Assembly (NCBI GenBank): GCA_903813345.2 | Contig: CAIIXF020000010.1 | Location: 436,001 to 496,000, forward strand | Direction of reading: 5' to 3' | Length of the DNA: 60,000 nt | Source of the DNA: Owenia fusiformis | Taxonomy: Eukaryota; Annelida; Polychaeta; Sabellida; Oweniidae | Shown: in pieces, positions 23,511 to 35,408 of the stretch | Layout of the letters: the number at the start of each line of letters is the position of its first letter | Numbering within the stretch: the first letter of the stretch is position 1 | Notes under the pieces: model-generated | What the model was told of the DNA's origin: nothing | Database searches by the model: none | What the model saw: the letters and a program-made list of their open reading frames with translations, nothing else | Translations under genes and position numbers: made by a program

Positions 23511-24179
23511 GTTTTCACTTTAAAAGGAACCATCTCGACGTGTTTCTAAAAATCGAATTATTATAAATTTTCACCTTACAAGGAACTATCTCGACGTGTT
23601 TCTATAAATCGAATTATTATAAATTTTCACCTTACAAGGAACTATCTCGACGTGTTTCTATAAATCGAATTATTATAAATTTTCACCTTACAAGGAACTA
23701 TCTCGACGTGTTTCTAAAAATCGAATTATTATAAATTTTCACCTTACAAGGAACTATCTCGACGTGTTTCTATAAATCGAATTATTATAAATTTTCACCT
23801 TACAAGGAACTATCTCGACGTGTTTTTATAAATCGAATTATTATAAATTTTCACCTTACAAGGAACTATCTCGACGTGTTTCTAAAAATCGAATTATTAT
23901 AAATTTTCACCTTACAAGGAACTATCTCGACGTGTTTCTATAAATCGAATTATTATAAATTTTCACCTTACAAGGAACTATCTCGACGTGTTTTTATAAA
24001 TCGAATTATTATAAATTTTCACCTTACAAGGAACTATCTCGACGTGTTTCTAAAAATCGAATTATTATAAATTTTCACCTTACAAGGAACTATCTCGACG
24101 TGTTTCTATAAATCGAATTATTATAAATTTTCACCTTACAAGGAACTATCTCGACGTGTTTTTATAAATCGAATTATTA
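23511..24179. repeat. 56 bp satellite, 12 units, trimer higher-order repeat
   Basis: The unit runs ATTTTCACCTTACAAGGAAC - TATCTCGACGTGTTT(C/T)TA(A/T)A - AATCGAATTATTATAA. The first unit is the most divergent (TTCACTTTAAAAGGAACC). Three variants are told apart by the bases after GTGTTT: A = CTAAAAATC, B = CTATAAATC, C = TTATAAATC. In order the 12 units read A B B A B C A B C A B C, a 168 bp three-unit higher-order repeat. The units are otherwise almost identical, so amplification in blocks of three was recent. The sequence is non-coding in all frames. Confidence 0.95.
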
Positions 24180-27100
24180 CGTACATTCCACAATATTATA
24201 TCTAAGTGTAGGATAATACACAATATTACATCATGCATATAATTAATATAAAGAAGCTATAACGCGCACGGTGACTATAGTGAAAGATTTGAAATGTAAC
24301 ATGGAAATCAATATATAGGCCTAAAATGATATTACCTAGTTTAACTTCTTTGAAGAATGATTCATATATATCGAATGATGAGTGACATTAAAATATAAGT
24401 TAAAGTATATTAATTATTAATTACCTGTCATAGATTGCGCTTGTCTCCATTGCGCCCTGGGAAAAACACTCAAATTAATTTCAAATAGATGAGAAAATTG
24501 AAATGGGATTTTTCTGACATATAAATTGTTCAAAGCTTCCTTGTAAATGTTCAATATTTGTTTTATAGGTTGGAATACAAAGACAAGCAAATATAAAATA
24601 AAGATGATTGGAGAAAGTTACCACAACAAAAATTATTTTCGTCATCTGGACATAAATATTTAAACAATAACAATATTCTTGTTAAACGGGAAAACTACAA
24701 ATTTATTGAAAATTCGAGACAAAATTGGATCATATAAAACATGACATTAAACCGGTACACGATAACATTGAGCTTCGTGTAAGAAATTAAACGTATACAG
24801 ATGACAGTGTAGTCTAAATGAATAAATAATAAATTTTTCAGAATTTTAAGTTTAACGCTCACATCCACATAGATGCATCCCCGGTCTTCATCTCAATGAC
24901 AATAAATCCCGGGAAATAATCGCACGATTCGAAAGAAATAAAATTTTACTTTCTAGACTTGAGGATATTTTTGTATCTTAGTTGAAGGCGTCGATTCAAT
25001 CTGATAGCTTAACAGGATGCAATGCTTATATAGTAATGAATTCATCTTCCACTAAAAAATTGTTTATGCCTATCAAGTAGTGAAAATGAATATTTAGTAT
25101 GCTCATTTAAATGAAAGGTCCTCTTGTCGCATGTTGAATATAAAAAACTGAACTGCATTCCGGCGCACTTGACGTTTGAAACAAAAGAAGTAATATCCAA
25201 CACTGAATGATAGAAAACATCTGTGCTTTTTGCAGATGTCTTGAATAGAATAATATTCTATTTTGATTTGGGTTACATCTGCTTCAAATAAAAATAAAAA
25301 TTACATTGTTTTATAATTCTTGTCTCGCTTCCACCTGTTCTTCTTTTAAAAGAACATAGACCTCTGTATCCCCATGGTCCATGGAAAGAATGGTTCTGAA
25401 GCCATGGATATATATTAGTCTTTCAATATTTGATGCTTTCTACGAAAAAACAAAGATTCGTCATTATGGGAGTTCTATGTGCATATTCACAGCTAAACAG
25501 CACAATCCGCATTGGCATTCCACACTCAATAGATACAACACAGTAGGGTTAAGGGTAATGGTCTCCTTACGATGGGGAGAGGGTCAGAATGCACCATGTG
25601 ACTAACGATTTTGTTGGGTTTAGAATCGAATATGTGAAAATTACATTCCTTGGATGTCACAGTCCATGGTCAAATTATTATTTTCGCTGTGATGAAGTAA
25701 GCCATATGAGATTGTTTCTATTAACTCGAGGTAAACAACTAAGGGTATGCAAGCATGTGTTGTAAGCTAGAATCGAGAAAAACTCAAATCTCAAATTAGG
25801 TTCTCATGGATTTGGGTGGATTACCAGCACACTCCCATTCAAAAATATATAGTTATGTACCCTTACAATTGAAGAATCCTCGTGATCATGCAAATGAAAA
25901 CGTATACTACTACCATTTGACCATCACTGATATCATAAACTAGAGTTCTAGACCACTGCATTCAGTTAAAAGCAATTTACTTTCCTGCAATTGCGATAAA
26001 ACATGGAGTAGGTTTTGAGTAATTAAATAGTTTGATTTTAAAATTCATATTCCTGTTCCTATAGACCATTGGGTGTAGGATATCATACTTATCCTGGGAT
26101 CAGCAATTCTGCAAACTTATTTCAACAAAACTAATTGTATTACAATATTTACCCGTACTTCCGACTTTAGAGTCCAATATGAGACGTCTACCATTCTTCA
26201 ACACGTTACCACGGAACCCGATTTATTTAACTCTCTAATGCTTGCGATTTTTCGTTGACATTTGGTTAGATCAAATATACATAATGCTGATTTTCAATTG
26301 AACATTTAGATTATCTTTATGGTAGAAACTTAATGATTAGGCTTATTTGGGACGAACACTAACGAAATGGTCCACAAGTGGTTCGGCGACTAATCCCCTA
26401 CATCGGGCTTATTGTTTCGAAATTTATTTGCAATTCCTAAACTAAAAATGTGATTTTTTTAAGATTAATGGGTGAAAAGAACAATCACTGCATATGCAAT
26501 CTATCAATAGAATTTGACTGAATCGAGGTTTCCAAAGTTGATGAATGACGAAATAAGATGGCAATATTAATTAAGAATACACCATTCATAAATATACATA
26601 CCCAAAAAACTGTGAAACCATCTTTACGTTTCAATCCAACGTCCGTCTCAGTCTTACAATTTCTGCCTCATTTTATAATATAATATTATCCCAAAATAAG
26701 ATCCAGTTATAAATGTTCTCAAATATCTATTCATCACTATATCTTATATCCTGCTTTGTGGTTTTATTACTGGTTGTATAAAAAGACAATTCTCTCTCAA
26801 TAATTTCCCTTTGCCTGAGCAGCCTTTCATTTTCACCTGTCTTCGTGAGTCGCCACATGATCAACAACTGGTTCACGGTCCATTTATTTCACAGTCCAAC
26901 GAGCTAGTGATTAAGTAAATAGACTCAACATGTATTTATTTTGGCTTGTGTCATTGGGATTGGTGTACAAGTAGGGACTTACTCACTAATTCTCTTATAT
27001 CATCTTATACTATTCAGCTGCTTTTTGTCGTTGGCTTTCAAATTCAAAAATAACGTCAGGATGATCGGAATGGCATAAAAGTCGCACATGCCACCATTTG

Positions 27101-27960
27101 TCTAACTATCTGTTCGTCTGTCCGAATTCTCAAAGTATAAATAGCCTTACAACCGTGTGTTTGATTAGCAAACTTGATTTTGATCAGAGTATTGTACGTT
27201 ATGCCGATGTTTATAATCCACTCTATTCGGGTATACTTGTTATAATCCAGACCAGAGAAATGATGTTACCATTGAAGAGGGTCAGGCCTAATAATATTAT
27301 TCGGTCTCCTTTCTCGACAACAGCTCAACACACACATTTTGATCTGTAAATCATTTTAGGAATTTCAAAACAATTCAAATTGTCTCTTAACCTGAATAGC
27401 ATAAATATTGCCCATTCGTCAGAATATATTCATTATTATGTCTATCCTTAGGGAAATATGTTTATTTGTTCTACAGCCTAACACAATTAAAATATCAAAT
27501 GAGTCCAATGTATTCAGGATCGCCAAATATCATATCAAATGCAGAATACTTAAATATATGATTTATCCAAATATCTGTCCATCCAGATATTATTTGCACA
27601 TTCACGTACCACTGTCTTCAAAATGTGGTAGTCGATTTGCTCGAACATCTTTATAAGTAGCCGCTGCATCAGTATAGAAGGTTTCTATATTTCGGAAAGA
27701 ACGCACGTGTGAAAACAAAATAATCCTTATTAGCTAATCGACTTTCATCATCTTTGCAAAGGTAACGTCTGTATGATTGTGCAATTGTATAATATGATGG
27801 GATGACTGACTATTTACTCACATCACCTCACGTCTCAAAATGCCAAACGAACTTCGCAAAGATAGCTATTTGTTGTTTAGATAATTATTTTCGGGTAAAA
27901 TAGAGTATTGAATGTGTGTCTAAATGAATTAACAAGCAGCTATGAATCACCACAGATATC
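24180..27960. other. Unannotated AT-rich sequence
   Basis: Short frames (25381-25605, 27098-27349, 27408-27656, all plus) have no recognised domain. No tandem arrays or paired inverted ends were seen. Confidence 0.4.
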
Positions 27961-27998
27961 TGACTTAGTCCTACCACACCAGGTCACTGCGAACTAGC

Positions 27999-28013
27999 AG
28001 GTCATCGTGACCT
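27999..28013. promoter_or_regulatory. Perfect palindromic AGGTCA-N3-TGACCT site
   Basis: AGGTCATCGTGACCT is a perfect inverted repeat of the nuclear-receptor half-site with a 3-base spacer, the consensus bound by oestrogen-receptor-type proteins. Another AGGTCA half-site lies just upstream (27981-27986), and a diverged relative GTGTCACGGTGACCT is at 28180-28194. There is no adjacent recognised gene, so a regulatory role is only inferred. Confidence 0.35.
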
Positions 28014-31000
28014 ACTTTGTTCACATGATAAGAACGATGTTTCTTTTTACACTGCACCAAATACACTACCTTGATTACTTTCCATTGCAAATATAGCAAA
28101 AGTTCAGGCTACGGTAACTTTCTGCTATTCCGACAATAATTAAGCTAATTCCTGCAATTGTTCGTTTGTGTTTTTATGTGTGTCACGGTGACCTACTGAG
28201 CTTTATACGCCATCTCCATCACTGAATTCTGCCTATTGATCTTACGGTTCCAACTTTACAACTAAGTTTCTCTTCTACCAGGTAGTCGGAACAAGATCTT
28301 CTCTAATCTGCTCTTGTGTTAGCTAATCCCCAGATGTGTTGTTAATGTTTCAATTATTCTGTCAATACTGAAACCGTTTACACACGCGGAGTTACCCCGA
28401 GTTACCCATAAGACCTTCTTCCCTATATCACTGATAGAGAATGCCGCAAGAATCCCATTCTATAATTAACACTTTTATTTCTCATGTTGCTAGTTTTTTT
28501 TAATGCGGCTACACATGTCTGTCCATCTGTCTAATGCCTTCAAGTGCTTGTTTCAGTCTAGCTTTACATCACTTACACTGAACAGCGCCCTAACGTAGAC
28601 CGACCGCATCTACTATTATGTACAACAAGCCATTATGTCATTAATTAATACTCGGGTTAGATGTAATCATCAGAATACTAATCGAGATTAAAGCCCGTTA
28701 ATTTTTCAGCAACCCCCTTCGTTATCATTGAGTTATTCTCGTGACGCGTTCTCAGACGGAGTCAAATTAACAGTCAGTTTGTTTCCTAGGATATGTGGGA
28801 TATGTGTAGGTGGGTTATCGGTGGACTGACATCAGCTAGATAATCTGACACAACACATCATATGCTGCAATCGTCTGACTACTCACCTGTGACAATAGGT
28901 AATCTGTAATCCTACACGTAAACTTACCTGTAATCCAACTTATCTATGATGTACCTGAGTATTTGGATTCCATTATCATTACTACAAATTGCTACATTCC
29001 GTACAATTTAGGGAAACTATAATATGTCGCTATCTCTGGAGTTTTTGATGGTTTTTAGGGGTTTTTACTGTATTTCTTATGGTACCCTTCTGAATTATAT
29101 ATTTGTCATTACTTTTGGGTACACGTTTTTGATTACGTTACGCCTTCCCTATTAAAAGGAGAAGTGATTTTCATGAAAATCTCTTGGAACGCATCAAAGT
29201 GATAAACAGAATATTCAAAATCGTCATCAAAGACGAATTGAGAAACTTTAAGTCGGAAGTTATCAGTGTTAAAGTACTCCCCACGTTCCACATGAGTCCA
29301 ATCACATCCGTATGGTCCTTTTCAACCAGCCACAGATCTTCGGCAGTTGCTGGGTGGATGGGTGCAATGACTAGTGTATACCTCAAGATTGCAAGATGAT
29401 TTCAATATGAAATTATAATAACCTTTTTGGAAACAAATACATTATTAAAGGAAGAAATTGAAAAACTATGGACAATGTCGCATTGCAAACTCATGAAATT
29501 GCATAGAAATCAAAATCCCCGAAAACAAGGATCTCCTGCTTTATTATGGTTTGAATTTTGAAATAGCTCAATATCTTAGAGAAAACTTCAGTACATTCTT
29601 CTACACTGACATACCAAAATTGAATGGCAACAGTAAAACTATATCGAAACATTTCAAACGCGAATTTGAATTTGAGATAATTAAATTAACCAGCATAGCG
29701 TATAAATGTAATTGAATTTGACATGTATTTATCTCATGGATTCAGAATAAACGAACATCCATGTAAAACTTCTTTTTAAGATATGAACCTTTTAAAATAA
29801 GCTTTTTTATATTACTTAAAATTCATAGCTTTTGATGACATTTAAATCACTTCTCAATTACATTTGTCCATCACAGCACCAACTGATTTAAGTTTCATTC
29901 AATTTTGGTAATAGACACTCTTTATAGTAATACATTTTCTTTCAATAAAATTAACATTATATGGTTCATATAGCTTCACATTCACATTCTACATAAAATT
30001 GAAGAATGAGTTGTGAAGAACATAAGCTTTTTAGTTTTCAATATATGTATATTATGCATTAAAGATCATTAATCCAAACAGAGGGTATATTGAACAAATT
30101 GAACTGCTAGCTACTCATTTCAAATTGCCTAAAATCTACGAGGTGAAGGGAATACAATCTTGCAAAAGTTAGCTATGGCTTGATAAGACAGATAACATTC
30201 GATAAAATCGCACAGATATGCCAATCGTATTTATTTATAATGTAAACTCCCGTCAGAATGGGTTGATGAACATTGCCACAATCAGGTAATTCATACAAAC
30301 AAATCGGGAATCAAATAAATTATTGCGTGAACGAGTTGTTAGATCTGATATCGTTATATTTAGATTGGAACCTGTTACAAAATATATTAGTCTAAATAAT
30401 TAAATGTTATTGCATTTCCACAAGAGGTGTAGTCTATACCTAATCAATTTTATATTTTGTCTCATGTTTTTGTTTCGTTATTCGAAAAGCTGATATCACA
30501 ATTATGTAAGATTAAATTAGTTTTACAACTTTAGACGTCTTTCTATAATCATTTTCCTTACAATACATGAGAACTTTAAGAACAAAAGAGCGATAAACAA
30601 CAAACTCATGAAGGATACGTAATTCCATATAGAGAGAATTTTAAAGCTGACTCACCCTCCAAGCAGACCTATCTCCATCTTTATTTATATCCGGGTACCT
30701 ATTTAGTATTAACTTTGTTGCTTCCTCTTTTTAACACTGATTTTAAAATGTACATTTCAAGTGATTAAATTTCTATATTATATTATTTAATAGTTGAATG
30801 TCACTTTTATGCTACTTGTAATCTCGCAGCAAAGAGGAACATGCATACGCATTATGCCAACAAATGCAATATCGCCATGGAAACATGTACTTCCCCATCA
30901 ATTTACTCCATGTATCGGTTATCATGAAAACTAAAAATTAAAGTTCGTTAAATGCCAATCGTAAAGATGACTTAACATGGATGACATTCATTCATTGAAT

Positions 31001-31883
31001 ATTTTCTTGATATTTTCTTGATAGGATGTTGTCTTAAGCCCCTTAGATTATAAACCGCTTATCATTCATCAAAATATAATGTTTAGGGATGACTGGGTAC
31101 TTTAATTGTCAAGTATATATTTTTGCCAATATACATGTAATCATAATTTCTGGATGTTTTATTTCGAATTGATGGAAATATTCAAGGGTGCAACTTGGCT
31201 GCAACAATATAATATATAGTAAAATGTCAATTGTTCCCGTGCCAAGTTTTTTGATTTATAATTAGGTCAGGTCCGAGTCAGTTTCAAAATATTTACAATA
31301 TGAAGATATAATTAAATGTCAGAGGCATTTTTTTAATTTATTCAATCTGATCTCAATATATATTGATAGTACATTATTGTGCTTTCAATCACAGATGCTA
31401 ATGTTCTTTGCAATGAAGACGCGAATGTGATACAAATGGTGTGAATATGAATGATGCCAATGATGTGAAAAGGATGCAAAAGATTAAAGGGAGTTTGGAA
31501 GACGTTAAAATCACTGGGATAAACCCATCTTAAACAAATGAGATCATACGACATCACATGCATATGAATGCATATTCAATAAGTTGTGAGTCCAGTCGTC
31601 GTGTTCCTTCCCGATTCTGACCTTTCCCCATTCAACCCTCCAAGGAAAGATCGTAGAAATGAGTAAATGGCTCGGGATAAGAATAGACAATGGACTGATC
31701 ATCAGGCTCAATGCTACCATCATCCATTTCTATGTACTTATGTATAAGTATACTGGTCGTACTCCCAGTGGTTGTTGGCTTGTATAGATCTGTCAGTGTC
31801 AACAAGACCTTCAGTATTAATTCAATTAGACATAACATATGGCTAAAATCCACATTAATATTTATATACACTGTTGCTTGTAA
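28014..31883. other. Unannotated AT-rich sequence
   Basis: At 29171-29399 both strands are open for about 71 codons; the minus-strand peptide (APIHPATAEDLWLVEKDHTD and on) looks somewhat more protein-like, but no family is recognised. At 28580-28600 the block AACAGCGCCCTAACGTAGAC resembles the short repeat at 35329-35408. At 31632-31931 two frames on opposite strands overlap, and the plus one runs into the 52 bp satellite. Confidence 0.35.
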
Positions 31884-33508
31884 CTCGGGAATATCGCTCA
31901 ATATACACCACTGATGTAAGATATGTTTCAATGTGCTTGGGATTATCGGTCAATTTACACAACTGATGTATGATATGTTTCAATGTGCTATGGAATATCG
32001 GTCAATTTACACCACTGATGTATGATATGTTTCAATGTGCTCGGGAATATCGGTCAATTTACACCACTGATGTATGATATGTTTCAATGTGCTATGGATT
32101 ATCGGTCAATTTACACTACTTATGTATGATATGTTTCAATGCGCCATGGAATATCGGTCAATTTACATCACTGATGTATGATATGTTTCAATGTGCTATG
32201 GAATATCAGTCAATTTACAACACTGATGTATGATATGTTTCAATGTGCTTGGGATTATCGGTCAATTTACACAACTGATGTATGATATGTTTCAATGTGC
32301 TATGGAATATCGGTCAATTTACACCACTGATGTATGATATGTTTCAATGTGCTATGGAATATCGGTCAATTTACACCACTGATGTATGATATGTTTCAAT
32401 GTGCTTGGGGTTATCGGTCAATTTACACTACTTATGTATGATATGTTTCAATGCGCCATGGAATATCGGTCAATTTACATCACTGATGTATGATATGTTT
32501 CAATGTGCTATGGAATATCAGTCAATTTACACCACTGATGTTTCAATGTGCTATGGAATATCGGTCAATTTACACCACTGATGTATGATATGTTTCAATG
32601 TGCTCGGGAATATCGGTCAATTTACACCACTGATGTATGATATGTTTCAATGTGCTATGGATTATCGGTCAATTTACACTACTTATGTATGATATGTTTC
32701 AATGCGCCATGGAATATCGGTCAATTTACATCACTGATGTATGATATGTTTCAATGTGCTATGGAATATCAGTCAATTTACACCACTGATGTATGATATG
32801 TTTCAATGTGCTATGGATTATCGGTCAATTTACACTACTTATGTATGATATGCTTCAATGCGCCATGGAATATCGGTCAATTTACATCACTGATGTATGA
32901 TATGTTTCAATGTGCTATGGAATATCAGTCAATTTACACCACTGATGTATGATATGTTTCAATGTGCTATGGATTATCGGTCAATTTACACTACTTATGT
33001 ATGATATGCTTCAATGCGCCATGGAATATCGGTCAATTTACATCACTGATGTATGATATGTTTCAATGTGCTATGAAATATCGGTCAAATTACTAGTACA
33101 CCGCTGATGTAAAGATATGTTTCAATGTGCTATGGAATATCGGTCAATTTACACCACTGATGTATGATATGTTTCAATGTGCTATGGAATATCAGTCAAT
33201 TTACACCACTGATGTAAGATATATTTCAATGTGTTATGGAATATCGGTCAATTTACACCACTGATGTATGATATGTTTCAATGTTCTTGGGATTATCGGT
33301 CAATTTACACCACTGATGTATGATATGTTTCAATGTGCTATGGATTATCGGTCAATTTACACCACTGATGTAAGATATATTTCAATGTGTTATGGAATAT
33401 CGGTCAATTTACACCACTGATGTATGATATGTTTCAATGTGCTATGGATTATCGGTCAATTTACGCCTATGGTGTATGATATGTCTCAATGTGCTCTGGA
33501 ATTCTAAT
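31884..33508. repeat. 52 bp satellite, about 31 units
   Basis: The unit is AATATCGGTCAATTTACACC - ACTGATGTATGATATGTTTC - AATGTGCTATGG. The common variants are TTATCGG at the start, CACTACTTATG in place of CACCACTGATG, GCGCCATGG in place of GTGCTATGG, and CTTGGG or CTCGGG endings. The CACTACTTATG variant recurs near 32101, 32413, 32664, 32820 and 32976. These are spacings of 6, 5 and then 3 and 3 units, so the central part has a three-unit (156 bp) higher-order pattern. One unit near 32540 lacks 9 bp, and one near 33095 has an insertion (TTACTAGTACACC). Edge units are the most divergent. Short frames inside are by-products. Confidence 0.95.
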
Positions 33509-33907
33509 TGATGGAGCGGTCAAAAAAATGTTTTCATAGATTTTCCATTAACAAGATATCTCACATTCTTAAACTTATAACACGTTGTCTTTAGTTTTTA
33601 CTAAAGTTATTACGTTTAGTGAGCTCCTCCGCACCCAATATTTAGAGGGGGCTCATATCTGAAGAACATTTCCTAATTTTTATAAAATCACACGGATACT
33701 GCCTGGCTTCCAAGATGCAAAAATAATTTGTATGGATAGTGTATCTTGAACACCACTTTTTATAAATGCTGGGGACGCAGTATAAAAAGAATAATTTCAA
33801 AATATATAAATCTGGGAAAGGTTTAAGGCATATTGCGTCGCTATAGAATGAATTGCACTACTATTTTCACAATTTTATTGATATTTGGTGTCAAATACAC
33901 ATATCTT
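33509..33907. other. AT-rich sequence 5' of the SINE, possibly an older interrupted repeat
   Basis: The block CCGCACCCAATATTT occurs at about 33629 and again at about 34312, on either side of the SINE. GGAGCGGTCAAAAAAAT near 33515 is loosely mirrored by CAAAAATGACCGTTAGCTCC near 34274. The SINE may therefore have inserted into an older repeat spanning roughly 33510-34350, but the evidence is thin. Confidence 0.3.
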
Positions 33908-34226
33908 GGTCGCCGGGTTGGCCTAGTGGTTAAGGCATTGGTCTGAAAAGCAGGAAGTCTGGCTTCAAGCTGAAAAGTAGGGGTCTTGGGTTCAAACCCA
34001 GGTCACAGCACTTCTTGTGATTTGTCTTTGACCTATGACTGCTGACCTATACCTATACCTATAACTCGATAAAAGGCTGGCGCTGGCTAGAATTGTCTAT
34101 GGTTCTAGCCAGGATAAAGATACCAGTTCTTCAACTCGACAATGGGAAGAACTGCTCTACCTAAGTGACTAATATGTTTAGATATGACATCTAAAGAGTC
34201 GATAAAAGATATATATATATATATTT
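33908..34226 (+). mobile_element. tRNA-derived SINE
   Basis: The head GGTCGCCGGGTTGGCCTAGTGGTTAAGGCATTGG contains a good RNA polymerase III A box (TGGCCTAGTGG, 33919-33929), and GGTTCAAACCC at 33989-33999 is a canonical B box. Upstream of it, CTGAAAAGCAGGAAGTCTGGCTTCAAGC is a diverged partner of GCTGAAAAGTAGGGGTCTTGGGTTCAAACC, so the B-box region appears duplicated and the A-to-B distance is longer than usual. The body has a small repeat (ACCTATACCTATACCTATA) and a stem (CTGGCTAGAA / TTCTAGCCAG). It ends GATAAAAGATATATATATAT, a typical simple-repeat tail. It makes no protein and would depend on a LINE for mobility. The target duplication is not clear. Confidence 0.85.
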
Positions 34227-35328
34227 GAAGTCCCAAAACGGCTTAGTTTCAGAAATATCCCAAATTTAAATTCAAAAATGACCGTTAGCTCCGCACCCTC
34301 CGCTCATTTGCCCCGCACCCAATATTTCCCACAGGCTCTGTCTGCATGGGGTGTAAAACGAAACTACATAATCTCAAAACTTATCCTTATATGGTATGAT
34401 ATGTTCGTTACGTTAAGTGTATGAGTGTCCCAGGACACGACCACGAGACGCCAGGATGAGCAGATGGTGCGCACTGAGTGATCGGAGTGACGCAAATCAT
34501 CATTTCAAGTATTCTAACTATCCTATTGTATCATAACATCTGTGTCAACTCTGCTGATATATGAACGACAATAATTCCTAATATGCGACTCGTTATGTCA
34601 TAACAAGTGTCACATCATCCTAATATTGGAATTCAAAATAGAATAGCACAAAGGAACAAATGGCAACAACACATAAACAATCAACAGTAGAACAACCCCC
34701 TTTAAAATCAAAAAATGACCAAAATCATTTCATATTAAGTTCTACAAATATTTACTCGTATATTCCAGTATCTAAATTCTAAAATCGTAAACTTATAAAG
34801 TACATATCATGAACCGGATAGAGATTCATGTTAGCCATGTTAAAATGAACGTACGGTGTATTATCAATGTTATGCCCAACAGATATATGTGTAGGTGTAA
34901 AGATAGATCTCTAGTAATGATTGTGTTATTAATATATTCCAAGCATGTACGATTTCGACAGATGTGTCTCAAAGAGCGGATGCTTCATATAGCTGAGGGT
35001 CACTTGTTAATACAATTGTTTTAATTACAAAAACTGTACTGAAAAAGTTAATAGTTGATGTTGGTTCCCGACGATGCTTCGTGTTCCAAACAAATAAATA
35101 ATCATTACATATCTCAGTACATTAGAGGCGTTGTAGAAAATGATGTAAAGACAGAATAGGTGTAATTCTCACCCTTAAAACCTCTAAATATTTTTAATTA
35201 AGTTGTCCAAAAATCATTTGAGTGTGATGAGTAATTAGGATGAGAAATAGATCCATTCATCCTTTATATCTAATCATGCCAGTGTCTTGGTTCATGCATG
35301 ACATTACATTGCAAAGAAGTGCGCGATG
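34227..35328. other. Unannotated sequence downstream of the SINE
   Basis: This contains the second CCGCACCCAATATTT block (about 34312). A 71-codon plus-strand frame at 34809-35024 has no recognised motif. Nothing else seen. Confidence 0.35.
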
Positions 35329-35408
35329 AACAGCGCCATCTATGCAATAAACAGTGCCCTCTATATGATTAACAGTGACACCTAACGTAGAACTAACAGT
35401 GAAACATG
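35329..35408. repeat. Degenerate 21-24 bp repeat with CTCF-like cores
   Basis: Four units begin AACAG(C/T)G: AACAGCGCCATCTATGCAAT, AACAGTGCCCTCTATATGAT, AACAGTGACACCTAACGTAG and AACAGTGAAACATG. On the minus strand the first two contain TAGATGGCGC and TAGAGGGCAC, both of which fit the animal CTCF core YAGRKGGCRS. The block near 28580 shares AACAGCGCCCTAACGTAGAC, so this is also a dispersed motif. Confidence 0.5.

Noticed and set aside
23511-24179. CRISPR-like appearance of regularly repeated units
   Set aside because: The 56 bp units are contiguous with no unique spacers and the sequence is animal-like. It is satellite DNA.
29171-29399. Overlapping frames on both strands, the minus one with a protein-like feel
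   Set aside because: No recognised family, no splice-site support and the opposite strand equally open. Mentioned only in the stretch description.
32399-32581. 60-codon frame inside the 52 bp satellite
   Set aside because: It consists only of satellite units and is broken in neighbouring copies.
33908-34010. A functional tRNA gene
   Set aside because: The A and B boxes are good, but the acceptor ends do not pair, the anticodon region is expanded by a duplication, and a SINE body and tail follow.
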